Program-made: the position numbers and the translations under genes
Assembly: GCA_027622275.1 (NCBI GenBank)
Contig: JAQBZB010000075.1
Span: forward strand, 1 to 33,800
Source of the DNA: Planctomycetota bacterium
GTDB lineage: Bacteria > Planctomycetota > Planctomycetia > Pirellulales > Pirellulaceae
Direction: 5' to 3'
DNA length: 33,800 bases
The notes under the pieces: generated by a model
Told to the model about the DNA's origin: nothing
Seen by the model: the letters and a program-made list of their open reading frames with translations, nothing else
Database searches by the model: none
Shown here: positions 16,815-24,538 of the stretch, piece by piece
Numbering within the stretch: the first letter of the stretch is position 1
Layout: every line of letters starts with the position of its first letter

Positions 16815-16889
16815 ACGTACGATGGCCGTCCAAGGCCGTCGTTCACTCGCATCGTAAGGAAACGACGGCCTTGGAAGGCCATCGTACGT
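16815..16889. repeat. Inverted pair of REP-like elements downstream of dgt
   Basis: Two 29-bp arms (16815-16843 and 16861-16889) are inverted repeats with one mismatch and a 17-bp spacer. Each arm is itself a hairpin. The right arm read on minus has foot GTAC, then GATGGCCTT, CC, AAGGCCGTC, a 9-bp stem with a T.G mismatch at the third pair. The core ATGGCCT/AGGCCGT is the same as type B of the RAYT-linked repeats, with the outer pair swapped. It starts 14 bp beyond the dgt stop and could also act as a terminator. Confidence 0.8.
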
Positions 16890-16903
16890 AGAGAACTGCT
16901 GGC

Positions 16904-18040
16904 CTAGGAGCTGAAGTGCCGTTCATACTGCTCGTTGCAGTAGCGATCGGTCATGCCGGCGATGAACTCGCCGACGCTCCGTTTCAGCCCCACCGATTCG
17001 CTGCGAGTGCGGTAGCCTTTCGGCAATAGCTCCGGCTGCCGGACATAACCGGCGAACATCTTGCGGAGTCGGCTTTGAGCTTGTTCGCGAACGCGAATGA
17101 TGTCTGGATGCCTGTACACGCGATCGTACAGCAATCGTTCCAACTCAGCTTTTTGCACCGCGACAGGCTCGCTCGGTCCGATGAGAAATGGCGCAAGTCG
17201 AGCCTGTTGCGCGGTCTGCAAGCCGGCGGTTGCGAGATACTGGCCGCAGCGCCGCAAGACGTCACTCACTTGATAGTCAATTAACTCATGCACCAACATC
17301 AGACGCAACACTCGAGGCGATAGCCCTGAAAAGCGATCGTTGACACGGCGCAGCATCTCGCGGGTCAATGGTACCTCGGCCAGCTCATCCAAACTCAACA
17401 AACCAAGCTTCACGGCGTCATCCGTATCGTGAGCATCGTACGTGATGCTGTCCGCGGCATCGACGAGTTGCACTTCGAGCAACGGCTTGAGACCTGGATT
17501 CTGCTTGTCGGCACGAACGCCTTGTCCGTCGAGAACCTCGCGAGTCAGATTCAGCCCCGGAAAGCCGTGGTATCGAACGTCGATTTCCTCCGCGATCGTC
17601 AAGGCATGTTCGTTGTGCGAAAAACCTCCTTCGCCCTGCAAGCACTCGTCGAGCGCGTCTTCACCGGCGTGGCCAAACGGCGGATGGCCGATGTCGTGGA
17701 ACAACGCGAGTGCTTCGATAAGGTCTTCGTTCAGTTGCAACGCACGCCCGATGGTTCTGGCGATCGAAGCGACTTCCTGGGTGTGCGTTAATCGCGTGCG
17801 ATGATAGTCACCCATCTCGCCGGTGAAGACTTGCATCTTTCCGCTCAGCCGGCGGTAAGCCGAACAATGCAGGATGCGGTCGCGATCGCGCTGGAATGGT
17901 CCGCGATAAGGGTGTTCGGGCTCCACGTATTTGCGCCCCGCCGAGTCGCCGCTTCGCATTGCATACGGAGCCAGCAACGCCGCTTCGCGTTCTTGATACG
18001 TCTGAAGGCCTGGCAGCAGAATTGCTTTGTCCGACGGCAT
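16904..18040 (-). CDS. dgt: Deoxyguanosinetriphosphate triphosphohydrolase-like protein (HD domain)
   Basis: A 378-residue HD-superfamily enzyme hydrolysing dNTPs to deoxynucleoside and triphosphate. The N-terminal block RDRDRILHCSAYRRLSGKMQ is the family hallmark. The metal site is H in RTRLTHTQEV (about 85), then LFHDIGHPPFGHAGE (about 117), and D further on in VDAADSITYDAHDTDDA. It belongs to the type 2-like dGTPase branch. The start is ATG 18040 with an AAGAGA site 6 nt upstream. The longer frame lacks homology. It is divergent from uvrA, with a palindromic repeat in the 266-bp intergenic region. Confidence 0.92.
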   Translation of the reverse strand: MPSDKAILLPGLQTYQEREAALLAPYAMRSGDSAGRKYVEPEHPYRGPFQRDRDRILHCSAYRRLSGKMQVFTGEMGDYHRTRLTHTQEVASIARTIGRALQLNEDLIEALALFHDIGHPPFGHAGEDALDECLQGEGGFSHNEHALTIAEEIDVRYHGFPGLNLTREVLDGQGVRADKQNPGLKPLLEVQLVDAADSITYDAHDTDDAVKLGLLSLDELAEVPLTREMLRRVNDRFSGLSPRVLRLMLVHELIDYQVSDVLRRCGQYLATAGLQTAQQARLAPFLIGPSEPVAVQKAELERLLYDRVYRHPDIIRVREQAQSRLRKMFAGYVRQPELLPKGYRTRSESVGLKRSVGEFIAGMTDRYCNEQYERHFSS

Positions 18041-18103
18041 GTTTCTCTTTCGTTGGCAGTACTTGGCCGTGCGTTCCGCGAGCGGAATCATTGTCGCGGC
18101 GCG

Positions 18104-18173
18104 AAATCAGCCGGTACGCGCTAGCGTCCGGTTCCTGCGCGGAAACCGCGGGCGATCGCCGTGCGGCTGATTT
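18104..18173. repeat. Dispersed palindromic repeat family 2, copy C (dgt-uvrA intergenic)
   Basis: The outer ends pair as AAATCAGCCG (18104-18113) with CGGCTGATTT (18164-18173). The first 30 bases match the left half of the copy at 24449 at about 26 positions (both have ACGCG, TAGCGT and CGGTT). The right half has diverged. It lies between the divergent dgt and uvrA starts. No clear sigma-70 promoter was seen in the rest of 18041-18306. Confidence 0.65.
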
Positions 18174-18306
18174 TGTCACAACCTTGGAGCAAAAGTCCAC
18201 GCACCGAGCCACCACTACCGTCAACCGCGCAAGCTTGTACCACCTGGCCTGCTTTGCTACGGTGATGGATTCGCACCTGCCAAAAATCGTAGACAGTAAC
18301 CCCCCG

Positions 18307-21183
18307 ATGTCAACAAGCCCTCACCCCGACGATCGTACGCCGCCAAAGGTCGACGAGGAAGCATTGATTCGTATTCGGGGTGCCAGGGTTCATAATCTGA
18401 AGAATATCAGCCTCGACATCCCTCGGAATGAGCTAGTAGTTCTGACCGGACCAAGCGGATCGGGCAAGAGCAGTTTGGCGTTTGACACGCTATTCGCGGA
18501 AGGCCAACGCCAATTCATCGAAAGCCTGTCGGTCTACGCCCGTCAGTTCCTGCATCAGATGGAGCGTCCCGATGTCGACCTGATCGAGGGGCTGCAGCCG
18601 ACGCTTTGCATCGACCAACGTCCCGGCAACCGGAATCCACGCAGCACGGTCGCGACCGTCACGGAGATCTACGACTATCTCCGCTTGATGATGGCTCGGC
18701 TCGGGACACCGCATTGCCCCGACTGTGGCGAAACAATTCAGCAGCAGACGACCGAACAGATCCAAGGGCGGCTGCTCGAATTTCCCGAGGGAACGAAGGC
18801 GATGCTGCTCGCGCCGCTGGTGCGCGGCCGGCGTGGACAACATCAAGACGTTTTCGCCCAGATCCGCAAGGTCGGTCTGGTCCGCGCCCGCGTCGACGGG
18901 GATGTCTACGAAGTCGAACAAGCTCCGGAACTCGAAGCCCGCAAGATCCACACGATCGACGCCGTCGTTGATCGCATCATCATTCGGCCAGGCATTGATG
19001 CCCGACTCGCCGAATCGGTTCAGATGGCAGTGCGGCTGGGCGACGGCTTGATGGCCGTTTGCTACCACACTGAGTCTAGCGAGAGCATGGGCGAAGGGGC
19101 AAACAACGGCTGGAAAGACGAGCTGTACAGTACCGTCTACGCTTGCCCGAACTGTAACATCAGCTTCGAGGAGCTAGAGCCACGGACTTTCAGCTTCAAC
19201 AGTCCTTACGGGGCTTGCCCCGAATGCGATGGCCTCGGCGCGCGTGAAGAGTTCGATCCCGAGTTAATCCTGCCGAGTACTGACGTCTCACTGGCGGACG
19301 GCGCGATCGCGGCGTGGAAGGGGCTGGCGGCTGCCGAGGTAAAGAAGCTTCGCGCGGAACTCGACAAGTTTTTCGACGCCAACAAAGTCGCGTGGGACAC
19401 ACCGCTCGCGGAATACACCGAATCGGCGCTGAACCACCTCCTTCATGGTCAAGCTCGTCCGAAGTTCCAGGGGGCGTTGTTGATGCTGGAGAAGGAGTAC
19501 GCGACCACGACGCGGAAAGCACGACTCGAGCAACTCGCAACGTTTCGTGGAGAAGTCCTCTGTCGCGAATGCGGTGGCTCGAGGCTTCGTCGCGAAGCCG
19601 GTGGTGTGCGGGTGGGCGGCAAGTCGATGCACGAGATCACACAGCTTTCGGTCAGACGCGCGAAAGAGTTTTTCGACGCGCTGCACTTTGCCGAGCGGGA
19701 TCGCCCGGTCGCCGATCCGCTACTCGCCGAAATCCGCCATCGACTCGAATTCTTGATCAAGGTCGGCGTCGACTATCTGGGTCTGGGCCGCGCGGCGGAT
19801 ACGTTGAGCGGCGGGGAGCTGCAACGCGTGCGACTCGCGACCAGCATCGGGTCCGGATTGGTCGGCGTCTGTTATGTGCTCGACGAGCCCTCGATCGGTT
19901 TGCACCAACGCGACAACCAACGATTGATCGATGCCCTGCGAGACCTCCAGCAACAAGGCAATACGGTCATCGTCGTCGAACATGACGAAGCGATGATGCG
20001 CGAGGCAGACCGTTTGATCGATGTCGGTCCTGGAGCCGGCCTCGCAGGAGGCCGGATCATGGCCCAGGGAACCACTTCCGAAGTCTGTGCGAATCAAGCT
20101 TCCGTCACGGGGCGATACCTGTCGGGAATCGACCGGATTGCCGTGCCGGCGAAGCGGCGACGGGCCGCGAAATCCCGCTCGCTGGTGTTGGAAGGAGCCG
20201 AGATCAACAACCTGCAGCGAGTCGACGCGTCGTTCCCGTTAGGCTGTTTCGTTTGTGTGACCGGGGTCAGCGGCTCGGGAAAGAGTTCGCTAATCAACGA
20301 GACGCTGTCGCGTGCCCTCACGCGTCGGCTCGGCGGCTTGGCGGCGAAGCCGGGGCGTTTCACGAGTCTTCGCGGCGTCAGTCAAATCGACAAAGTGATT
20401 CAAATCGATCAGTCGCCGATCGGCCGTACGCCGCGCAGCAACGCCGCGACCTACACCGGCTTGTTCGATGAGATCCGTAAGGTCTTCGCGAATACTCGCG
20501 ACGCGAAGCAACGCGGCTTTCGGGCCAGCCGGTTCAGCTTCAATGCCAAGACGGGCCGCTGCGAGGAGTGTCAAGGTCACGGCGTCAAGAAGATCGAAAT
20601 GAACTTCTTGCCCGATCTGTTCGTTACCTGCAACCAGTGCAACGGCGCTCGCTTCAACCGGCAGACGCTGCAAGTCAAATATCGCGGCAAGTCGATTGCG
20701 GGAATTCTCGATATGGCAATTGGCGAAGCCGCTGAGTTCTTCGAGAACTTCGCCAGCATCCATCGAGTCCTGCAATGCCTCGTCGACGTCGGGCTTGATT
20801 ACCTGCCACTCGGCCAGCCTTCAACAACGGTCTCCGGCGGCGAAGCCCAACGCATCAAGCTCGGCACACAACTCGCCCGCGTCGACACCGGCAAGACGCT
20901 GTACCTGCTCGACGAGCCAACGACCGGTTTGCACTTCGACGACATTCGCCGCTTGCTCGATGTGCTCAACCGGCTCGTCGATCGAGGCAACACGGTGATC
21001 GTCATCGAACACAACCTCGACGTGATCAAGTGCGCCGATTGGTTGATTGACCTCGGCCCCGAGGGTGGCGAAGGGGGCGGCCAGATCATCGCCACCGGCA
21101 CGCCGGAGGAGGTCGCCTCGCAGGAAGCAAGCCACACCGGGCGGTATCTCAAGCCGCTCCTGAATGGGCACGCCGAGGCATGA
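18307..21183 (+). CDS. uvrA: Excinuclease ABC subunit A
   Basis: The damage-recognition ATPase of nucleotide excision repair, 958 residues. The first ABC half has Walker A GPSGSGKSSLAF and signature LSGGELQRVRLATSIGSGLV with VLDEPSIGLHQRDN. The second half has GVSGSGKSSLINETL, then VSGGEAQRIKLGTQLARV and LLDEPTTGLHFDDI. Zinc modules are intact: CPNC with CPEC about 20 residues on, and CEEC with CNQC in the C-terminal half. CPDCGE and CRECGGSR are extra Cys pairs. The start is uncertain: ATG 18307 is preferred; ATG 18265 in frame would add 14 residues. Neither has a ribosome site. Confidence 0.96.
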   Translation: MSTSPHPDDRTPPKVDEEALIRIRGARVHNLKNISLDIPRNELVVLTGPSGSGKSSLAFDTLFAEGQRQFIESLSVYARQFLHQMERPDVDLIEGLQPTLCIDQRPGNRNPRSTVATVTEIYDYLRLMMARLGTPHCPDCGETIQQQTTEQIQGRLLEFPEGTKAMLLAPLVRGRRGQHQDVFAQIRKVGLVRARVDGDVYEVEQAPELEARKIHTIDAVVDRIIIRPGIDARLAESVQMAVRLGDGLMAVCYHTESSESMGEGANNGWKDELYSTVYACPNCNISFEELEPRTFSFNSPYGACPECDGLGAREEFDPELILPSTDVSLADGAIAAWKGLAAAEVKKLRAELDKFFDANKVAWDTPLAEYTESALNHLLHGQARPKFQGALLMLEKEYATTTRKARLEQLATFRGEVLCRECGGSRLRREAGGVRVGGKSMHEITQLSVRRAKEFFDALHFAERDRPVADPLLAEIRHRLEFLIKVGVDYLGLGRAADTLSGGELQRVRLATSIGSGLVGVCYVLDEPSIGLHQRDNQRLIDALRDLQQQGNTVIVVEHDEAMMREADRLIDVGPGAGLAGGRIMAQGTTSEVCANQASVTGRYLSGIDRIAVPAKRRRAAKSRSLVLEGAEINNLQRVDASFPLGCFVCVTGVSGSGKSSLINETLSRALTRRLGGLAAKPGRFTSLRGVSQIDKVIQIDQSPIGRTPRSNAATYTGLFDEIRKVFANTRDAKQRGFRASRFSFNAKTGRCEECQGHGVKKIEMNFLPDLFVTCNQCNGARFNRQTLQVKYRGKSIAGILDMAIGEAAEFFENFASIHRVLQCLVDVGLDYLPLGQPSTTVSGGEAQRIKLGTQLARVDTGKTLYLLDEPTTGLHFDDIRRLLDVLNRLVDRGNTVIVIEHNLDVIKCADWLIDLGPEGGEGGGQIIATGTPEEVASQEASHTGRYLKPLLNGHAEA

Positions 21184-21229
21184 GCCGAGCGATTTACACG
21201 AAGGGCTTTTGATTGATGTTGCCCACAAA

Positions 21230-21299
21230 GTAGCATGGCCTCATAGGCCGTGTCGGCTTGGGAACACCTGAAAAGACACGGCCTACGAGGCCATGCTAC
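21230..21299. repeat. REP-like hairpin repeats, copies 13 and 14 (type B inverted pair)
   Basis: Copy 13 (21230-21252, plus) has stem CATGGCCT/AGGCCGTG with a CAT loop. Copy 14 (21277-21299, minus) has the same stem with a CGT loop. Both have GTAG feet, and a 24-bp spacer lies between. It is a tail-to-tail BIME-like pair 46 bp after the uvrA stop and about 17 kb from the transposase, showing that the family is dispersed. It may fold into a long hairpin at the uvrA mRNA end. Confidence 0.9.
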
Positions 21300-21358
21300 T
21301 CATTGGTACATGCCACGGATTGAGCAAATCGAACAACGTGGATTTTAGGTCGCCTTTG

Positions 21359-21387
21359 TTGAAAGTCCGTGTGTGAACTGGTCTAAT
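21359..21387 (+). promoter_or_regulatory. Sigma-70-type promoter for the CxxCH/cyclase-like gene
   Basis: TTGAAA (21359-21364) and TCTAAT (21382-21387) are 17 bp apart, each matching 5/6 consensus positions, about 48 bp before the ATG. Confidence 0.6.
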
Positions 21388-21434
21388 TTCAGCCCAGCCG
21401 TCGTTCTGCTCCCGCCACCTACCGGATCGAACTC

Positions 21435-22463
21435 ATGCGAATCCTTTCACTCACACTCACTCTGGTCTTCGTGTCATACTCATTCGCTGCCGAAGAGTTG
21501 ACGCTCGACAACGTCACCGCGCCCGCCGCTAACTCAGCCGACGAACCATTGGCGACGGAATTTTCGCTGGACAACGCCACTCGCTTTCTCGATCAAGCGT
21601 CGCTCGACTGGACGAAGAGTCGAAAGTGTTTTACCTGCCACACGAATTTCAGTTACCTCATCTCCCGACCGACGGTCTCCGCGAAAGGGACGGCCCATCA
21701 GCAGATCCGCGAAGCGTTAGAAGAGATGGTCGAGAAGCGTTGGGAGACCGATGGGCCGCGTTGGGGCGCCGAGGTTGTGATGAGTGCCGCGGTGTTGGCG
21801 ATGAACGACGCCGCGACCTCCGGCAAGCTGCACGCTGCGACGCGAAAGGCGCTCGATCGGATGTGGACCTTGCAGCGTGAAGACGGAGGATTCGATTGGC
21901 TGAAGTGCGGTTGGCCGCCGATGGAATCAGACGACGATTACGGGATTGCGATTGCGGCACTCGCTGCCGGTGCCGCGCCGGAGGGTTACGGCAAGAGCGA
22001 GGCGGCTCGTGCGGGAGTCCAGAAGTTGCGAGACTACTTGAAAGAGAATCCGCCTCCGACGATTCATCACACAGCCATGCTGATGTGGGCGGACAGCTAT
22101 GGAACCGAGTTATTGGCAACGGCGCAAAGAGAAGCGGCTCTCGACAGGTTGTTGGCGTTGCAGCAGCCCGACGGCGGCTGGTCGTTCGCGACGCTGGGCG
22201 ACTGGAAGCGGAGCGATGGGAGCGAGCAAGATACGAACGTGAGCGACGGTTATGGCACGGGCTTTGTCGTCTTCGTGTTGCGGCGAGCCGGGATCGCGGC
22301 CGATGACGTACGATTGCAGAAGGGCGTGAGCTGGCTGAAGCAACATCAACGCGAGAGCGGGCGCTGGTACTCCCGCTCGCTGAACAAAGACAGCAAGCAT
22401 TTTATCTCGCACGCAGGGACTGCTTTTGCCGTGATGGCAATTCAGGCTTGCGAGGCCGAATAG
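21435..22463 (+). CDS. Secreted squalene-cyclase-like toroid protein with one CxxCH motif
   Basis: 342 residues with a signal peptide (about 1-18, MRILSLTLTLVFVSYSFA). A single CFTCH motif near residue 64 could bind haem c after export. The rest is an alpha-alpha toroid with QW-type repeats as in squalene-hopene cyclases/prenyltransferases: LQREDGGFDW, LQQPDGGWSFATLGDW and HQRESGRWYSRS. The Asp-rich ESDDDYGIA is not the catalytic DxDD of true cyclases in usual context, so enzyme activity is doubtful. Haem attachment is inferred from the motif alone. It has its own promoter, after the uvrA repeat pair. Confidence 0.82.
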   Translation: MRILSLTLTLVFVSYSFAAEELTLDNVTAPAANSADEPLATEFSLDNATRFLDQASLDWTKSRKCFTCHTNFSYLISRPTVSAKGTAHQQIREALEEMVEKRWETDGPRWGAEVVMSAAVLAMNDAATSGKLHAATRKALDRMWTLQREDGGFDWLKCGWPPMESDDDYGIAIAALAAGAAPEGYGKSEAARAGVQKLRDYLKENPPPTIHHTAMLMWADSYGTELLATAQREAALDRLLALQQPDGGWSFATLGDWKRSDGSEQDTNVSDGYGTGFVVFVLRRAGIAADDVRLQKGVSWLKQHQRESGRWYSRSLNKDSKHFISHAGTAFAVMAIQACEAE

Positions 22464-22517
22464 CGTCGACAGGAGCGAGTAGTTGCAATTCCATACTCCG
22501 GTCGTGACAATGTAGGC

Positions 22518-22748
22518 ATGAGTACGGAAGGACAACAATTTCTCGAAGCGGCACTGGCGCTTCCTGATTCTGAGCGAGCCGAGATCGCCGCCCGACTGAT
22601 TCGCAGTTTGGAATCGGAGCCCAGCGACGACGTCGATGCCGCCTGGGCGGCGGAGATCGAGAGGCGGATTTGTTCGATCGACGACGGATCGGCGAAGTTG
22701 ATCCCTTGGGATGATGTCATGCAAGAAATCGATGGTCGGTTGAATTAA
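22518..22748 (+). CDS. Addiction-module antitoxin-like protein (TIGR02574 type), orphan
   Basis: 76 residues. The pattern ALALPDSERAEIAARLIRSL, then DDVDAAWAAEIERRICSIDD and a final KLIPWDDVMQEI is that of the putative addiction-module component family, normally upstream of a RelE/ParE-type toxin. Here the next gene, 17 bp downstream on the same strand, is a DUF1080 protein and no toxin-like frame is seen on either side. It may be an orphan antitoxin or a free-standing family member. The ribosome site is weak. Confidence 0.8.
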   Translation: MSTEGQQFLEAALALPDSERAEIAARLIRSLESEPSDDVDAAWAAEIERRICSIDDGSAKLIPWDDVMQEIDGRLN

Positions 22749-22765
22749 CAAAAACGGATGGACTC

Positions 22766-23920
22766 ATGCGATCAACTCGATATTCTGTTCTGCTCGCTTC
22801 GCTCCTCGCAGCTACCGCCGTCGCCGCCGAACGCGATGACGAAGGCTTCTCGCCGCTGCTAAACGGCAAAGACCTGACGGGCTGGGTGCTGACGAACACG
22901 CCGCCGGCGACATGGACCTTCCAGGAGGACATGTTGATCTGCTCAGGAAAGCCGGTCGGCGAGCTACGCACCGAGCGGATGTATCAGAACTTCATCTTGG
23001 AGCTTGAGTGGCGGCATATGGTTCCGCGGGGCAATGCGGGCGTGTTCATCTGGGCCGACGATATCACGGCGCGTGGCGTGCCGTTTCATCGCGGCATCGA
23101 AGTGCAAGTGTTGGAGAATGCTTACGGGAATACGCAAAGTCATACCACACACGGCGATATCTTCCCGATTCACGGTGCGACCATGACTCCGATCAATGGC
23201 CGAGGCGGTGGCCGGGCGTTTCCCACCGAAGAGCGTTCCAAGCCGAGCCCCGAGTGGAATCATTATCGGATCACGTGCCAGGACGGCGAGATTTCGTTAG
23301 CGGTCAACGGCAAAGTCGTCACGCAAGGCAAGGATTGCAGTCCGCGGAAGGGCTACATCTGTCTCGAATCCGAGGGCGGGATCGTTCACTATCGAAACGT
23401 ACGCATCAAATCGCTTCCTGATACACCGGTCGACGCGGTTCACGTTGCGATCGCCAATCGCGGGTATCGGTCGATCTACACAGGTCTCGATCTGTCGGGG
23501 TGGACCGGCGAAGCGGAAGCCCTGACCGCGTGGCACGCGAATGACTGGGTGCTTTCGTGTGACGGCCCCAAGAACAATCAAGAAGCAAGTCTGACGACGA
23601 CCGAACTGTTTGGGAACGTAGGCTTCGTGATCGACGCGAAGATCAAGCAGGCAGACAAATCACTGAAACTCCGTGTGCGCGATGTCACGATCGACACCGC
23701 GGATCCTGCGATTGCGAAGCATCTGGAAAAGGTCGGAAGCTGGAATCGCTTCGAAGGAGTCCAGCGGGGCAATCTGCTGGACCTTTCGGTCAACGGGCGC
23801 GAAGTGTTTCAAGGGCATGTCGTTCAATCGACACTCGATAGCCGACCAATCACATTGTCGACTAACGGTCCTGCCGAGTTCGCTAACATCTACGTTCGCA
23901 CGTTATCTCCCAAACCCTGA
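22766..23920 (+). CDS. Secreted DUF1080 (3-keto-disaccharide hydrolase-type) protein
   Basis: 384 residues with a signal peptide (1-21, ending TAVAA). The first domain (about 27-215) is a clear DUF1080 concanavalin-like fold: FSPLLNGKDLTGW, NFILELEWRH, GNAGVFIW, GIEVQVLEN, WNHYRITCQDGEISLAVNGK and GYICLESEGG. A second, weaker copy follows from about residue 230 (YRSIYTGLDLSGW and NGREVFQG). DUF1080 includes 3-keto-glycoside hydrolases and is much expanded in planctomycetes. Sugar specificity here is unknown. It starts 17 bp after the antitoxin-like gene and 24 bp before the VOC gene, so an operon is possible. Confidence 0.9.
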   Translation: MRSTRYSVLLASLLAATAVAAERDDEGFSPLLNGKDLTGWVLTNTPPATWTFQEDMLICSGKPVGELRTERMYQNFILELEWRHMVPRGNAGVFIWADDITARGVPFHRGIEVQVLENAYGNTQSHTTHGDIFPIHGATMTPINGRGGGRAFPTEERSKPSPEWNHYRITCQDGEISLAVNGKVVTQGKDCSPRKGYICLESEGGIVHYRNVRIKSLPDTPVDAVHVAIANRGYRSIYTGLDLSGWTGEAEALTAWHANDWVLSCDGPKNNQEASLTTTELFGNVGFVIDAKIKQADKSLKLRVRDVTIDTADPAIAKHLEKVGSWNRFEGVQRGNLLDLSVNGREVFQGHVVQSTLDSRPITLSTNGPAEFANIYVRTLSPKP

Positions 23921-23944
23921 TCCCAGGAACGTTAACCACTTCTG

Positions 23945-24331
23945 ATGAAGATCGAACATATCGCCTACAACGTTGAAGATCCGCTGGCGATGGGGCGTTG
24001 GTACGTCGAGCATCTGGGCTTGAAGGTGAAACGCCGGACGGTCGACGCGCCCTACGCCCACTTTCTCGCTGACGACAGCGGGACGGTGATGATCGAGATT
24101 TACGGCAACAAGTCCGCACCGCTGCCCGATTATCGAAGCATGAACCCCGCCGAATTGCATTTGGCGTTCGTCTCGAAGGATGTCGAGTCCGACGTCCGCC
24201 GCCTGACCGTGGCCGGGGCGACACAAGTCGGCGAGATTGACACGGCCTCCAACGGCGACCAACTCGCCATGCTGCGTGATCCTTGGGGGTTCGCGATTCA
24301 ACTGGTCAAACGCGCGACGCCGATGATTTGA
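23945..24331 (+). CDS. VOC (glyoxalase/bleomycin-resistance) family protein
   Basis: A 128-residue vicinal-oxygen-chelate fold protein built of two beta-alpha-beta-beta-beta modules. MKIEHIAYNVEDPLAMGRWY holds the first likely metal ligand (His5), VMIEIYGN a Glu, ELHLAFVSKDVE a His, and the C-terminus is LRDPWGFAIQLV. These would form a divalent-metal site. The substrate cannot be told. It follows the DUF1080 gene by 24 bp on the same strand. No glyoxalase I-specific features are evident. Confidence 0.88.
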   Translation: MKIEHIAYNVEDPLAMGRWYVEHLGLKVKRRTVDAPYAHFLADDSGTVMIEIYGNKSAPLPDYRSMNPAELHLAFVSKDVESDVRRLTVAGATQVGEIDTASNGDQLAMLRDPWGFAIQLVKRATPMI

Positions 24332-24448
24332 TGCGGGGTTTCGCCGTCATTGCGCTCACGCTGCGAAGCTGACGATGGCGTTCATCAAGAAGCATTTCGC
24401 TGCGCAGGCAGTCGTGGAAGTTCCGCATTGAGGCGGGGGCTGGATCGC

Positions 24449-24538
24449 AAATCAGCCGCGACGCGATAGCGTGCGGTTTTCTCGAAGTTCGCGAGGATCA
24501 CTGGCTAGCGCCAGGCAGCTGATGAATCATCCGGGTTA
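24449..24538. repeat. Dispersed palindromic repeat family 2, copy B (full length)
   Basis: This is about 90 bp and imperfectly palindromic: AAATCAGCCG plus ATAGCG on the left against CTAGCGCC and GCTGAT on the right. Its right half matches the copy at 1-62 and its left half the copy at 18104-18173. On minus it begins TAACCCGGAT, and that TAA is the stop codon of the DUF1501 gene. The remaining 24332-24448 between the VOC gene and the repeat shows nothing recognisable. Confidence 0.75.

Noticed and set aside
24374-24430. 18-codon plus-strand frame starting MAFIKKHFAA
   Set aside because: Too short, no ribosome site and no recognisable homology; left as intergenic.
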